Shown here: piece after piece, positions 51,006 through 62,292 of the stretch
Position numbering within the stretch: the stretch's first letter is position 1
How the letters are laid out: the number at the start of each line of letters is the position of its first letter
DNA from: Eremophila alpestris peregrina
Lineage: Eukaryota > Chordata > Aves > Passeriformes > Alaudidae
DNA length: 64,000 nucleotides
Direction of reading: 5' to 3'
Assembly: GCA_009792885.1 (NCBI GenBank)
Contig: WMCF01000035.1
Location: forward strand, 3,782,361 to 3,846,360
The notes under the pieces: generated by a model
What the model saw: the letters and a program-made list of their open reading frames with translations, nothing else
What the model was told of the DNA's origin: nothing
The model's database searches: none
Program-made: the position numbers and the translations under genes

Positions 51006-54000
51006 CCAAGGGTTCAAAGGACTGTCAAAGAAATTATGAACTCAGTTTAAGTGGGTTTGACTTTATTGATAGCAACTTCTTCATATTCCCTGAATTTGCA
51101 GTTGCCCAAAACTGTTGACCAAAATGCATCCCAACCCCTCTTGTTCTTTCAGCAACCTCAGCTAAATTGCCTTGGGTAATTTCCTGAAGAAGCAGTTTAG
51201 CCCGGTTTCAGAACAAAAATACTCAATTCCAGCTCTGGGTGAAAAGTGTTTTTCATGTACTCCCAAGGCTGCTTGGTTGGGATATTTTTTTTTTTTTTGT
51301 CCTTCTGTGCAGTGACCTACCCTTTATAAAAAAAACTGAGACTTGCCAGAGCCAGGCATATTTGCAACTTGTGCAACTCCTGTCTAAACCACATCTGTAA
51401 GCTTTTTGTAAATGAATAAAAATGCAGTTGTGCCTTTCACACCAAAATTGATGTGGTCCATTTTTTCCAGCCAATTGGTCTTTAACTGTGTTTGAAAGAT
51501 CTGTTCAAAGATAGTATTGCTGCTGGTCTTCTTTTTCCATGTTGGTTTGCTTCTGTAGAAATGTATATTCTTGGGGAGGGTTTTCCCTCCAGTATTTGGA
51601 TCAAATGGCAATAACATGAGACATCTCTCCATATTATGGCACTTTAGGTGTGAAAATTATTTCTTTCTAGCATTTGATAATTGTTTGTGTGGAATTTCAT
51701 GTTTGAAATCCTCTCTAAAAGTCTTGTTAATCCAGCAGGAATTAACTGTTGATGTTACAGTTCAGTGAAACCAGCAGTGTTAACCGAGGTGGGTCTGAAA
51801 TGAGGAGCCTGTTTGCAGAGCAGTGTCCTTTCCCTGCCTGAGGAAGTCTGTGCTGCACTCACAAGTGTGACATGTGTCAGTCCTCACCTGTTCCTGTGCA
51901 CTATGTGCAGAGGCCATGGTGCAGATTACTTGGATTATATTGCTGCAGGTAGTTTTTCCATTTGAAAATTAATCGTGGTTTTATCTGCATGCTGGTTTAT
52001 TGAAATAACAATTTAGAGGAAAGACAATTCAGTAATTTGATTTGGTTTCAGTAATTGTAGAATTCAGCTGTTAATCACAAACTAAATTCTTTAATTTCTG
52101 TTAATGGCTATTAAAAGTTTCTATTTTCATTGTAACATAAAAAGTGGGAGAATTTAAGTTCAGGCAAAACTTTAACAGCTGCAATCCTACCAAAAGCTCA
52201 GTTTGGGTGAAATGCAGTCAGGACAGGGACATGCTGTTGCAATAACCAGCATAGTGATCCTGATCCCTGCACACTGCTTTACTGACATGTCTCTCCCTGT
52301 ACTCCTTCCCCCTGAGATAGTGTGTTTTCTCTCTGCAAAAGGTGTCTGTCAGCAAGAAAGATGATCTGTGCTCTTTTTGGGCTGCACAACTGAAGCTGCT
52401 GCTAGTAATCCAATTTCAGAATGAAGGCGGCTGAATAAAGAGTTACAACATCCAAAACATAGGCAGGAGATCTGAGCTCCATCAGCACAGGGATAACAAC
52501 ATTATACCAACAGTGGCAGGCAACACACCTGAATCTGGTGTTAGTCAGGCTGAGGAAGAAGTCCTTAATTTAAAGAAGATATTCGGTACAAGTGTGGGGA
52601 AAATAAAATGTCTAGTAGTAATAGTGAAGTTCAGATGTGCTGTTTGCTTTACAAGCTTACACTCGCCAAGAGTGTTTATGACGTACTTTGAAAAGTTCAG
52701 CTAAAAAAACCTATGAAGAATTGATGTACTAAGAGATACCAGCATTTTGTGTCAATTTTGAGAGCAGGTTTTCAGGATTTCTCTCTCCCCTGCTCAGGGA
52801 AGGGGCTGGCCATGTTCTGGTGGCTGTGTGTGCAAAGGCAGATGGGCCAGTGTACCTGCCTGGCTTTGCTGTGTGACAGCTGTACCCATTAGTCTGCATT
52901 TGCTGTCCCAGTGTCTCTAGTGCCATATGTTCTTTTTCTTTAAATAAACAGGTATATAATAGTCAGGACAGATGTGAATAGCAAAAGGGCATAAGCAGAA
53001 GAATGATTTGGAACAAGACTCAAGTGATTGATCTTGATACCAGTACTCTTAACCAGTTTATGGTAGAACTGGATTAGGACCTGCCTTAGTTGCTTTCACT
53101 GTTCCTGTCAATGGAAGGGTATCTTTAATCAGCTTGCAATTTTAGTATCTATCTGTCTTCTTATGACTCATTAGTGTTTGTAATTACATCCTTTTTGAGC
53201 TTAGCAACTTGCCTGTTGCTTACTAATATGCTTGAGGAGTGTTGCAGATGAGTTTTGGAGACAGCCTAGTCAGTGTCGACAGCAGAGAGGCTCATGCAAC
53301 TGTTTTTGTTTTCTTTAATTTAATTTCATCGGTACAGGCTCGTTGAGGTAAATACTTTTTTGAAATGCCTTAGAAAACAATAGTATTAAAAGCATCAAAT
53401 ATAAACATGAAGGAATTAGCATTAAATTACAGAGAAATGGCAGCTGGAAATGTAATCATGTAGACAGTTTCTAGCAAGATATATTGTTGAGTTGCACATA
53501 CTTCATTCAAAAAAATACTTGGAGTGTGTCAGTGTATGCAGTGGAGAGATGTAGTTTCCCCTGTCAGAGAGGAGTTCTTTGTTTTCAATTTTATCCTGAA
53601 TTGTAAAGTCTAGAGGGTTTTTTTGGAGAAGAGCATCTTTGAAAACAGTGCCTACCATTATGTCTGATCATCTTCCTTTTCTTTGTTAGCAGTCTACCAC
53701 ATTTAGTTATGAAGAAACACAGCTCTTAAACATGAATGGGATTCTCATTATTTGCTACCTGCACCTGATTTCTTTCTTCCCCAACCTTTGCTGTTAATGA
53801 ACATTAGTTCACAATAGTTTCCTATTCTTATAATGTGTTTTAGAACAGACAGTTTTAAGATTAAAGAGGATTAATGAGGAACCTTAAAAAAGCCTTTTTA
53901 GAGTTGCTTATCAGAGTTTGATTCCCACATTGATAGAGTAAGCTAAGGATTTATGAATCAAACATGATTCTGAACTGCATTCTCCAATACTGTTTTTAAT

Positions 54001-57000
54001 CTGATTTGTTGCTGCTGCTTGTGTATTTACACTTCTTCTTAAGGTATCAGGAGGAAATAGTGTAGCATAAATAAGACATCAGAATGCAATTTAACCTAAG
54101 CAAACCTTAGCAATGCTAGCATGTGTTGCTCAGAAGACAGAAAATAGTTCTACTGGCCCAATTCAACATGATTTTAAAAGAGCCATGCTATGTAAGTTTG
54201 GTGGGAGAATATAGTGAAATCCCAGATGAGAAGGCTCTAGCAAATTTACTGCAGGATTCTCTCCTTTATCACCCACTCAGTTTTCCAGGGTAAAGGACAG
54301 GAACAAGCTCTGCACTGGTATGTCCTCCTTGACGAGCTGCAGGGGCTGAGTGCCCTGCTCGAGTTCTAATGCCCACCTTGGGAAGTGTTTGCATGTGGGG
54401 CTGAAAGCCTGACACGGGTCTGTAACTGCTACTCTCCCCAGGAACCAAAGGGTTGTTTTGTGATGGAGAGGGCAAGGTCAACATCCGTGGCCCTAGAAAA
54501 GTAAATGTAATTTTAACAGATAACATCCTAGCCTCGCAGCAATTGATGTCGGTTTTGCCACTCTTCTGAGCACACTCAAAATTTCACCAGGGGAGTTCAT
54601 TTTCTTGTACTTGTTTCTCCCATTCCCTAGAATATAGAAACTTGCATACACTCTCTGCAATTCATCTGCATTTTAGACATGATAGGTAAAAGCTCCTGAT
54701 ATGCTTTCTATAATCCAGCCTTCAGGTTTCCAATGCTGCCTTAGGTGCAAACGTAAAAGAAGAGTATTACCAATGTGACCTGCACATACTTCTTGTCTTT
54801 TGGCCATATGATCTCTATGCATCATCATGTTTCCTCCTGCACATTCTATTCATTTTTCATGAGCTTCATTAAAACTGTAAGCACAAGCTGGTTTCATGTA
54901 GAGAGTTTTTATGGTGACTAAACATTGGAGAAAAGAAAACAAATAATTGTCCCACTATACATCTTGCCTAGGATGAACAGATTGATTTCAAATGCACTGC
55001 TCCAGTGCTTTGTATAGGCAACAGGCTTGTATGATTCAGTTCTTGTTTTCTGGCCTTCAGTTTGTCGCTTTCTTTTTAGCAAAGTCTATTTCCTTTTTAA
55101 CTAAAACATGAAGTTTATGTGTTGCTTTCATTGGAGAGGTAAACATTGAATAGAATCATTAGGTAAGAATAATTGCTAGGTCTTTTTTGAAGTTAGTAAC
55201 CTACACGTCAAAAAATAATTTTTTTCCTTGCACTTTTAATCTTAGATATTGCATGTGACAAATGTATGAAACTTGCTATACTTCTGAGAGCAAGAGCTAA
55301 TGTTTAATGTCCATTTATGTCATTTCTATTTTCCAATGTCAGTGAGCACATGTACATAAAAATGCTTAATTTTACTTTAAGTTCCACTCAGTTCTTGGCT
55401 TCATAAATACTTTGTAATAGGGATTTCAATGCACTTGACTGTGTGAAGATAAAAAATAGCAGTGGTAAGAAAACATGTATTCTTTTCTGAATACTAGTAA
55501 CATAATTTTGAAACCTTTCTGTCAAGTGTAACTTTTCCATCAGGCTTGGTGTTTATCTGTCTGCACCATGGAGAAGAACAGAACTTCTTGTTTCTGTTGC
55601 CAGTTCAGAGGGCAATTAACCTACATCCTCTTTATTTGTAAGGTACATGGTAAATAAAACTCATGGAGCTCTAGTCTGGTGCTGTAACTGCCAGAATTAA
55701 CAGATGCTGATTGATCCACCTCTCCTTAAACAAGCTTTTCAAATATCTTCTTCATAAGACTCAAATTTCATGTCAGCAATAAAAGCCTTGCAGGCAAAAT
55801 AAAAGCAGGGGTTTTGCTGACATTCTAGTGCAAGCCAGCATTCTGTTTTGGTAAATTTGGTACCTGGGCTTCCCAATCAAGAAGGTCAGTTGGAAAAAGC
55901 AGCTAAAAGCAGTATTGTCTGCTGCTGGTTGCACTGGGCTGGACAGATGGACTCTGGTCATGTTGCTTGTGTGGACATTTTTTTTGACTCATCGTGCTCT
56001 AGTGCAGCCATTTGCACAAAGGATGCTTTTAAAGGAGTAATGGGTACTTTCCTGTTTGGCACTTGGTTAGACTGAACTTGGTGTCGCAGTTCTTTACGAT
56101 TCACTCACAGAAGACCTAAAATATTCAAGACTGGTAGGGGGCAAAAAGCTCTGTCTGGCTCATGCTGTTCTGAGGAAAAGGGAGTCTTGAGGTGGAGAGG
56201 GGGGAACCCTAAAAAAACCTACAAACTGTTCTTTCTGTCCATGAATAGTTTGTCTTGTGAGTGAGTGAAGATGTATTTTTGGACTCACAGACAAAGCAAC
56301 TTTTGCAACAACTGGCTTTTCTCCAAAGCATACTTTCAGTGCTTATTCTATTTATTTTTATTTTTTAACAAATACAGTGATAGATTGCTTGAAAGTAATC
56401 TGAGGGTTTGAGTCAAACATCCAGTGTCCAATTAGCCTTTCTGTGATAGTACCAGAGGTCATCTTCCTGGGCAGCAAGGCTCTGTTGAGCCTCTCTAGCA
56501 GAGTGTCTCTGTTATAGGAGAAATTTTATTCTCTGGCATCACATCTTTCTACTCAGAACTGCCTCGTGCTTGCAGAGGAAGTCAGAAGCTGAATCAAATT
56601 CAGATTTCAGATTTTTATTACTTACCTTTTGCTGCACCATGTAAATAATGCCATGAGATTACAGTTTTCTCCTTAATTAAGAGCATAAATATAATACACA
56701 TGCTCACTCTTCTGAGTATAAGGGCATCTGTGACCTCAGCACCTATCTTTCAATTTCAAATATGGTATTCAGCTTCTGAAGCCAGTGAAGATCTAGTTTA
56801 GGGTACGCCTTGATTGGCTTCACTTGTGTTTCATCTTACAACTTATTCCAGGTATGAGTTGGTACCTTTGTGATTTAGCCTGCCTGCCTTTCATGTGAGA
56901 ATAATCCAATTGTATTGGAGGTTTGGAGAGAATTCATCTTTTTTTTTTACTTTAAGAACACATGTGCAGTAAAATCTAATTAGATGACAACATTTATTGG

Positions 57001-57260
57001 CCATTATAAAAAACTTCTTATGTATTCTGTTTTTAAGTCCAAGGTGTTCCAATGGCTATTAACACAGGTGCTTGTTACAAGCTTTCCTGATTGTTTCTCA
57101 AGACATCTACATTGCAAATACCAGTCTTCAGAGCTGTAAAAATGAAAAAATGCCTCATGAAAAACTAGAGTATCTAGTTAAAAGTAAAAATTGTGGCTCA
57201 ACAAGTTGAGGTAACCGAAAAAAATTTTATTAAAATGAACAGATCCCTCTTGCACTTGGT

Positions 57261-57300
57261 TTAAGGATTATCTCTTTGGTTTAAGAAGTGTCTCTTTGGT
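57261..57300 (+). repeat. Tandem duplication, 20-bp unit x 2
   Basis: Two adjacent 20-bp units share TTAAG at the start and TCTCTTTGGT at the end and differ in the middle five bases. This is consistent with an old slippage duplication. Confidence 0.85.
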
Positions 57301-57928
57301 GGTATCACCAGCATAAGTAAAAAAGAAAATCTTTATGTCATATACTCAAACCAGTATTGTAGCACCAAAGTTATTTCAGCAGTTACAAAGATAATTTTAC
57401 CACTCAGTCTGTGTGGAATTAAAGTGCTTGTCAGAGCATTTTTTAATTAGTCCTACATGGATAGGTACATTGGAGCTGAATTTCAGGTATATTTCTAATA
57501 AAGGCAGGATTGTTAGGGCTCATTGTACTAATCATGAGACTGGTTTTGGGACTTATCCTTTTGTTGGGTTTTAACAATTCAGGCTGAAATTTAACAAAGT
57601 AGGCATCTAAAACTGAAGAGGAAAAAAAGAGGAAGGAAATAAGTGTGTGTGTGTCTAAAACTATATATGTACTTCAGAGAGCAGGCTAGGACATCATTTA
57701 TGAGGAAGAAAAATTATTGATCTTTTCCTTCTAGAGTAGAGTTTCCCAGTTGGCAAGATGGTGCCCTCTGAGTAGCAAAATCATCAAGATTCTTTTGTCA
57801 TTTAAAAAAAGATCTACCCAGTGTTGGCTAAGCTGATACACAGCTGAATAACTGTGGTTTGTGAGTACTCACAAGGGACCTCCTTGGCTTTAGAAGAGAA
57901 AATCTCAGAAGATCTCCTCATGTGTGCC

Positions 57929-58011
57929 CGTGTTTGAAGTGCTCCCAGCTCTGAGTGCTAACCAGCGTGTGCAGGCGCCGGCTCGACTCCGCAGCTGAGC
58001 AGGCAAACCCC
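57929..58011. other. Small CpG-rich patch
   Basis: About seven CpG dinucleotides fall within roughly 80 bp, in an intron that otherwise has very few. It is too small to count as a CpG island. It may mark an unmethylated regulatory element, an exon of an unannotated transcript, or a recent insertion. Confidence 0.4.
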
Positions 58012-59889
58012 GGCAGCAGCAGTGAGGCCAGACCTCTTTGGCAGCTGGTGCAATCACACTGAACACAGGAATCAGTCATATTATCAGTGTCCAGTCACAG
58101 AGCTTTAGATACTGCATCTATCAGAAAAATCACAGCTTTTTCTCTTGTACATCCCTTGTCCTGTGCTTCCTGTCGGGACCTTTGCATGTTCTGCTATCAA
58201 AAGTTTGTGGTATTTCCCACCTGAAAAAATATGGAAGCTGAGAGATTGCTGAAGTGGATAATTTTGATTATGTTATTGTTGAACTGATCTAATTTAAATT
58301 GACTGCAACTTATTTTACTGTATCTGTTCAAAATGGAATACTAATTTACAAATAGTGGAATAGTACACAGCTTAAATGTTCAGTTGCATGATTTTTTTTA
58401 TAATTCTTCATAGTTTGTTTTTGTAGGAGCAAGCTGTAAAACCTGAAATCATATTGTGAGCAATAGAGATGTCAGAATTTACTTGAATAACATGAAACAT
58501 CATCTCAATTTTTTTTTCTCTAAAGACTAAATATTTGTGGTGCCACTTATTCCATCCCCTCCCTGTCTGCTCCTTGTGCTACCTGGTTAGAGGTGTGCAC
58601 ACAGAGGGATGCACCCCTTCCCATCCCTGCCTGAGGCTCTGTGACTCCTGTGGTGACACAGGCAGTCAGGGTTAGCTCAGGTACACCTGTGTTCTGCCTT
58701 GACTTGCAGTTACTGAAGTGTCAATTAAATCTAAATGGGGTCCATCTGCTTTCTGAACTACTGTGACTGCTTAGAGTAAGGGGGAGCGAGGCTCGTGTCA
58801 TTGCTTTTGGTCAAATATCCAAAGTGTTTGAGCATTTTTATTCATTAATATTCCCAAGTTCAGTCATCACAAGTTAGACTTGAATTTGTTTGGAACTGAG
58901 AATTTGGGTTAATTATAAATCATAAAAAAACCCCAAGGTAATCACTCTTTGTACAAAGAAATTGCCGTAACTTCTGTGCATGTAAAAATACCATGGGCTA
59001 ATTAAAATAAAATCGTAGGAGTTGGGCAGTTAGTGTTCTGAATTGTTGCTTTCACTCCTGAGTTGACCCACAGCTTTCTTCAGCCTGCAGCCTGCTGCAG
59101 GGTTTAGCAGGTCTGGGAATTGAGCATCCTCCAGTGCCTCTTGGGAGCTCATTTTTTTCTGGTCCTTGGTAGACAGGTTGTTCTTAAACTGGGGCCTGGC
59201 AGGTGTGCAAGGGAATAATGGGAGAGTTCATGAAACATGAGACTGTTTCACTTCCCACTGCCCACACAAACTTTTCCCCCCACCCAGTTTTCCTTCCCTT
59301 TTCTCCTGTTCTTGGCTGAGCTGATCTGCAGATCTGCTCTCTCTTGTGTGCTTTTTCCAAACACAAGTTAAGCACTGACCTCCTGCTTCTTGTGCCCATT
59401 CCTGTCAGGGGTTTTAGTGCATGGGAACCTCACCCTCAGGCACTTGTGTCCCTCCTTTCTTTTGTTTAATCTCTTGTTTATTGCACATTGATTTTTGTTA
59501 AGTCTCTGGCTTAACTAATTGTGTTTACCCTGTTTTGAGCAAGGTAACAAGCAGCTAATATTTTTCTTGTAGCCATTGTCAGTCGTTTCTTATGCCTTGT
59601 TCTGAGTGTATTTCACTATTAATAACTAAAACTTTCCTTAATATGAAGTTTTAAACTGAGCAAGGTAAACACAAAACTGACAAGTCCCCATGGTGCGAGT
59701 CATGAGGCAGCACATGATAACATAATGTTTTTTATGGTTTTGTTAATAAATTGGAATGATAAATTATTTCACCAAATATAGGTACTATGACTCCTAATAT
59801 TTCATTGGGCAGTTTCTTATATGATCCTCATCCTTTCCACCATTACTTTAATGCCAGGAACAGAAGAACTGTTTTATTGAGGTTAAAGT

Positions 59890-60015
59890 ATTTGCTGTTA
59901 TTAGTTATTACTATTTGGTTAGTACTCATATCTAAGTCAGAGTGCCTGTTGTGCTAAGCACTCTGCAAACATCTTTGAAGAGACAGTCTCTGCTCCAAAG
60001 AGTGGAGCAGATTAA
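59890..60015 (-). repeat. Ancient amniote retroposon 3' tail
   Basis: On the + strand the order 'ttattagttattacta ... ttgtgctaagcactctgcaaac ... agagacagtctctgctccaaagag' matches the inverted form of a very common amniote repeat tail. In sense orientation that tail reads 'ctctttggggcagggactgtct ... tacagcgcctagcaca' and ends in (AAT)n. The element therefore lies on the - strand with its tail at about 59890. I am unsure of the family name (CORE-SINE/MIR or L3-type). Recognition is from memory. Confidence 0.65.
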
Positions 60016-61935
60016 TGCTTTTGTTTTTTCACCTTACCACTTAATACTGCTTTTTTGCACTTCAGTGACATGTATCTAAGGGATATCTATGCCCCTTGTT
60101 CCTCTCTGTAGTAATAGTCATGATAATTAGGTAGCCAGTTGTTATCTGGAGTAAATGCAATTTCCCAAAGAATTGAAAAAAACCAACAAAAAACCAGTGT
60201 GTCATCAGATTGGATAAAGATGTTGAAAGACTCATGTTCAGTGAGACACTCCTCTCTGTGTCTGAAAAAGGAATGTTTCCTGCTTTTTAAAGGTTTGGTT
60301 AGAATCAGGAGTTAATTATAACTTTCCTGCATATATGTTGGGATTGAGATTGCTGTGTTTTCAGTTCTACAAGTCTGCAAAATTATTATTTACAATTTCT
60401 GAACTGATGTTGCCTGTCCAAACACTGGAAGGGGCTTCTCTGACCCCTGTAAGGTGCATCTGATGAAGCAGAGCGTATTGGAAGTACTTTTTCCATTGCC
60501 TTGGACAGATGAAAATACACTGTGAACTCCAGAGAACATTGGTTTCACCCACTGTAGTTTCTTATCTTTACTAAAAGAGGTCTTTACTAAAGACCTTGTG
60601 ACTTGCAGTCATAGAATGTCTGGAACACAGCAGTATCAGTTGCAAGAGATTACAGCTGTCTTTGTTAATTGCTCTTTTGTTACTGCTCATTAGTGCAGTT
60701 GCCTGTACTTTTTATACTTCTCTCTACTCTTTCTCCCTCACCTTATTTCACAGGGGTCCAGATCGTGGATTTTGCTGGTTGTTTTTTTTTAATCAGCATC
60801 TATCTGCAGAAACTTGTTAGTCAGGAATCTGTCTGAGAGAAAGTTGTCACTTGTTTCATCATGATACCTATAGTAATGTTTGCTGTAAATCATGTAACGT
60901 TCTTCCAGTCTTCTCTTATGAAGTCTTTATGCCTTTTTTAATACATCCCTTTTATCTTACAAAACTGTTCATTTGGGCTTACCCATGTTGTGTTCTGCTA
61001 TCCTTTTTGATTCTTAGATTTTTTCAGGATGAAATACATCTTTGCTTTACATAGCTTTCTTAAATATACCTTCTCTATTAGTTTATTCCAGTCTGTAATA
61101 GCAGGGGCTTAGTCTGTACTCCATGAAAGCTTTGAGATACTTTTACCTTTTATAAATACTGCAGTGAACTAGACTATTTCACTTTAAAGCTTTGATTGCT
61201 CGATGGTAGGTTTCAGCTTTGAACCCTCTTTTCTCTATTTAATGATCTGCCTCGAGTTGTTGGAGTGGTGCTGGAGCTGTCTGTGGTCATTGCTCGGGGT
61301 GTCAAATAGGCTGCAGAGTCGAGCACTTTCCCAGAACATGCATGTGCATGAAAGGCCACTTCAAAAGGGAGATTTTTAGCCTTTGCCACTTTGTTGTTAT
61401 TTATTCTCCAGCATTCAGTGGTGCGTTTTCTTGCTCAAGAATTTGCAGTGAGTTTTTAGAATCCCTGTTTTATTTCCTGCTACATAAATCTGTGCTTTTT
61501 TTCAGCTGCCTTGCAGGAACTCCTCCTGTCAGATTAGCATGGTCTAGTGGTCTGCATCCAGGCTAGGAAAAGAGCCTTTAATCCCTCATCTGATGTTGAG
61601 TGCATTGATCCTCTCCTCTTCAGGATGCTGTGAATGACTGTGAATGTATGTCCTTATTGACTGGCATTATCCTCCTCCAGAGAAGTTCCTTTCTCTGTTC
61701 AAGACACCCTGGTGTATAGATGTGAAAATCCTGTTTCCATGTTGATGTCCAAACTCATTCTCTCCTTCCTGGTCTTTGTGCCAACATTTGCCCCAGAGGT
61801 TCCTCAGGGAGTGGGGATAGTCTCAGCAGCACGAATGTGTCAGAAGGGACAGAGATTTCACATACCAGTCAGTACCTCAGTGTCCCTCACCAGTCACTAG
61901 TCTCCCTGGCATCCTAACCTGAGTATTTTCCCCAA
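60016..61935 (+). other. ZMIZ1: ZMIZ1 intron between ancient repeats
   Basis: No gene is seen here. A 19-bp palindrome lies at 60578-60596. The rest is ordinary AT-rich intron with short chance frames. Confidence 0.65.
60578..60596. other. Perfect palindrome with one central base
   Basis: AGGTCTTTA and TAAAGACCT flank a single C. The left arm is preceded by another TCTTTACTAAA, so the sequence also contains a short direct repeat. Confidence 0.8.
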
Positions 61936-61940
61936 AGGAT

Positions 61941-62054
61941 TAGTTCACTGCCTTAGCTTCCCCCTTTGTGAAGCTAGGATGATGTCCTGTTCACAGGATT
62001 AGGTGAGGATTAGCTGGTGTTTATCAGCAACTTGCAGATAAAAGAAGTGCTTTG
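61941..62054 (+). repeat. MIR/CORE-SINE- or L2-like 3' tail
   Basis: The order 'ctgccttagcttccccc ... gatgatgtcctgttcacaggatta.gtgaggatta ... gtttatcag..acttgcagataaaagaagtgc' follows the well-known MIR/L2 tail layout: a 'cctcagtttcccc' box, a 'cctcacagggttgttgtgaggatta' box, then 'taaagcactttgagatgaaaagtgc'. The match is diverged but collinear over about 110 bp. The ends are approximate. Confidence 0.65.
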
Positions 62055-62260
62055 TTTACATGTATATCTTTTAGACTTCTTGGTCTTGATCGCTTGGCAG
62101 TGCTCAACTCTGCATTAGAGAAACATCTGATGTAGGATACTGTTACACAATAATTGTTACAGAGAGTCAGTAGCGTGTGCCTGTATATTTAAATCAGTCA
62201 ATCCCTCTTCTCAAAAATTGAAGCATTTTACAGTGTGAAAATATTCTGCCCTGTTCTCTT

Positions 62261-62292
62261 TATTATTATTATTATTAGTAGTAGTAGTAGTA
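62261..62292. repeat. Compound microsatellite (TTA)n(GTA)n
   Basis: TAT/TTA triplets at 62261-62276 run directly into GTA triplets up to 62292. On the - strand this would be an (AAT)n tail of the kind that ends ancient amniote retroposons, so it may be the remnant of one. Confidence 0.8.

Larger units (their letters stand above)
43804..59880 (+). other. ZMIZ1: ZMIZ1 intron, distal part
   Basis: This is unique AT-rich intron with no supportable exon. It contains a possible decayed dispersed repeat near 47.45-47.58 kb, T14 at 51285-51298, a duplicated 31-bp segment (49881 and 50975), a 20-bp tandem at 57261-57300, a (GT) run at 57643-57654 and a small CpG-rich patch at 57929-58011. Open frames here are all under 120 codons and unrecognisable. 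Confidence 0.7.
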
